Of a stretch of 13,674 nt of DNA, positions 12,762 to 13,674 are shown piece by piece. The notes beneath the pieces were generated by a model. That model made no database searches and was not told the origin of the DNA. It worked only from the letters and a program-made list of their open reading frames with translations. The first letter of the stretch is position 1. Each line of letters begins with the position of its first letter. Location: assembly GCA_904501855.1 (NCBI GenBank), contig CAJGCI010000037.1:1-13674 (forward strand), in the 5' to 3' direction. Source of the DNA: Oscillospiraceae bacterium (GTDB taxonomy: Bacteria > Bacillota > Clostridia > Oscillospirales > Oscillospiraceae). Position numbers and translations under genes: made by a program.

Positions 12762-13673
12762 TTATTCCCAGAGCTTCTCGGGGTAGATGCCCTGTCTCTT
12801 CATATTCTCAATGGCTGCCTTGACCGAGGGGATATCCTCCCGGTAGGTCATGCCGTACCAGGTCTCGTCGCAGGGTAGGAGCCGCACGGTGCACCGTCCG
12901 GCCTTCAGCTCCTGATCCGCCACCACCGGCAGGAAGTATTCGCACTTCATGGGGTTGACGGGAAGGTTCTGATCCAGAAACGCGGGGAAGCCGGACCGGA
13001 AGGCATCCAGGATGCCGTGGCCGAAGCCCCACAGATTCATGGAGACCAGCGTGTCCCCGGACAGCGCCGTCCAGGTCTTTCCGTCGTCCTCCGTGGTGCG
13101 GGCGTCACTGCCGTCCTTCTCGATGCGCAGGCACTCCGTCACATCCTTCAGATACCCGTCCTCCGCGGTGCAGATGCCCCGGGAGACGGAGCCGTTTTCC
13201 GTCACGGTGTTGCGCAGGCGGTAGGCCACCATGGCATGTTTGTTCTCATCGTCCTGGGCGTTCAGGAAATCAAAGACGGTGGAGAAGGCGGTGCGGCCGT
13301 AAAAGTCATCGGCGTTGATGACGGCAAAGGATCCGTCGATGGCGGGAGCCGCCGTCAGGATGGCGTGTGCCGTGCCCCAGGGTTTGGTGCGTCCTTCGGG
13401 AACGAAGTATCCCTCCGGCAGCACATCCAGCTCCTGATACACATACCGCACGTCAAAGTATTGTTCCATGCGGTTTCCGATGGCTTCCTTGAATTCTTTC
13501 TCGATGGCATGCTTGATGATGAAGACCACGGTGTCGAATCCCGCTCTCTTCGCGTCGAAGAGGGAGAAATCCAGAATGGCGTGGCCGTAGTCATCCACCG
13601 GAGTGATCTGCTTGAGTCCTCCGAAACGGCTGCCCATGCCGGCGGCCATGATGACCAGTGCAGGTTTTGCCAT
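12762..13673 (-). CDS. Sugar-1-phosphate nucleotidyltransferase family protein
   Basis: The 303-residue protein is a GT-A-fold nucleotidyltransferase (NTP_transferase). The NTP-binding loop is AAGMGSRFGGLKQ (residues 10-22, with G12, G14, R16 and K21), and the metal-binding region is INADDFYG (119-126). PWGTAHAIL (98-106) fits the substrate-base contact region. Enzymes of this type join a nucleotide to a sugar phosphate or a similar phosphate, releasing pyrophosphate. It lacks the GLGTRFLPATK start of GalU, so it is not a standard GalU, and it has no C-terminal left-handed beta-helix as in GlmU. Because galE follows only 13 nt later, a UDP-hexose product is the best guess. One possible role is a salvage route in which a hexose-1-phosphate is activated and then epimerised. 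The start codon is two bases from the window edge, so its promoter and any upstream partner, such as a sugar kinase, cannot be seen. The family is firm; substrate is inferred. Confidence 0.85.
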   Translation of the reverse strand: MAKPALVIMAAGMGSRFGGLKQITPVDDYGHAILDFSLFDAKRAGFDTVVFIIKHAIEKEFKEAIGNRMEQYFDVRYVYQELDVLPEGYFVPEGRTKPWGTAHAILTAAPAIDGSFAVINADDFYGRTAFSTVFDFLNAQDDENKHAMVAYRLRNTVTENGSVSRGICTAEDGYLKDVTECLRIEKDGSDARTTEDDGKTWTALSGDTLVSMNLWGFGHGILDAFRSGFPAFLDQNLPVNPMKCEYFLPVVADQELKAGRCTVRLLPCDETWYGMTYREDIPSVKAAIENMKRQGIYPEKLWE

Positions 13674-13674
13674 A

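Overview
The window reads as chromosomal DNA of a Gram-positive bacterium of the phylum Bacillota, perhaps a gut Clostridia or Erysipelotrichia member. The grounds are strong GGAGG-type ribosome binding sites, GC-rich genes (rough impression, not computed) separated by AT-rich gaps, hairpin-plus-T-run terminators, TGnTATAAT extended -10 promoters, a lipobox lipoprotein and a YfhO-type membrane protein. The genus cannot be named from the sequence alone. No tRNA, rRNA, CRISPR array, transposase or phage gene is visible.

Layout: (1) 138-1337, minus: a PlsC-like acyltransferase with an unusual zinc-ribbon C-terminal extension, divergent from (2) 1520-2287, plus: an XRE helix-turn-helix protein fused to about four membrane helices. 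(3) 2288-2680: a 393-bp gap with a terminator, a segment that folds into nested hairpins, and the leader of (4) a two-gene metal-transport unit, 2681-5226. It consists of a 101-residue glycine-zipper membrane protein of DUF6110 type and a P1B-type metal ATPase with an SCA motif in place of CPC, separated by a hairpin pair. (5) 5351-7849: a YfhO-family polytopic membrane protein. (6) 7947-8825: a lipoprotein with a C-terminal FxLYD-like domain. (7) 9108-10541: a sodium:solute symporter behind a clear promoter and a leader that can fold in two competing ways. (8) 10671-10988: a small Bfd-type [2Fe-2S] protein with one ligand position changed. (9) 11143-11658: a membrane-tethered single beta-domain protein. 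(10) On the minus strand, 13673-11726: a sugar nucleotidyltransferase followed by galE in a tight operon, ending at a bidirectional terminator shared with (9).

Most genes are single transcription units with their own promoter and terminator. Two groups look functionally linked. In the first, the DUF6110 protein and the P-type ATPase resemble the mycobacterial PacL/Ctp arrangement of a small membrane scaffold with a metal-exporting ATPase. In the second, the nucleotidyltransferase and GalE would make and interconvert nucleotide sugars. The envelope theme (acyltransferase, YfhO, lipoprotein, tethered beta-domain protein) is typical of Gram-positive cell-surface upkeep, but no direct link between these genes is shown by the DNA.
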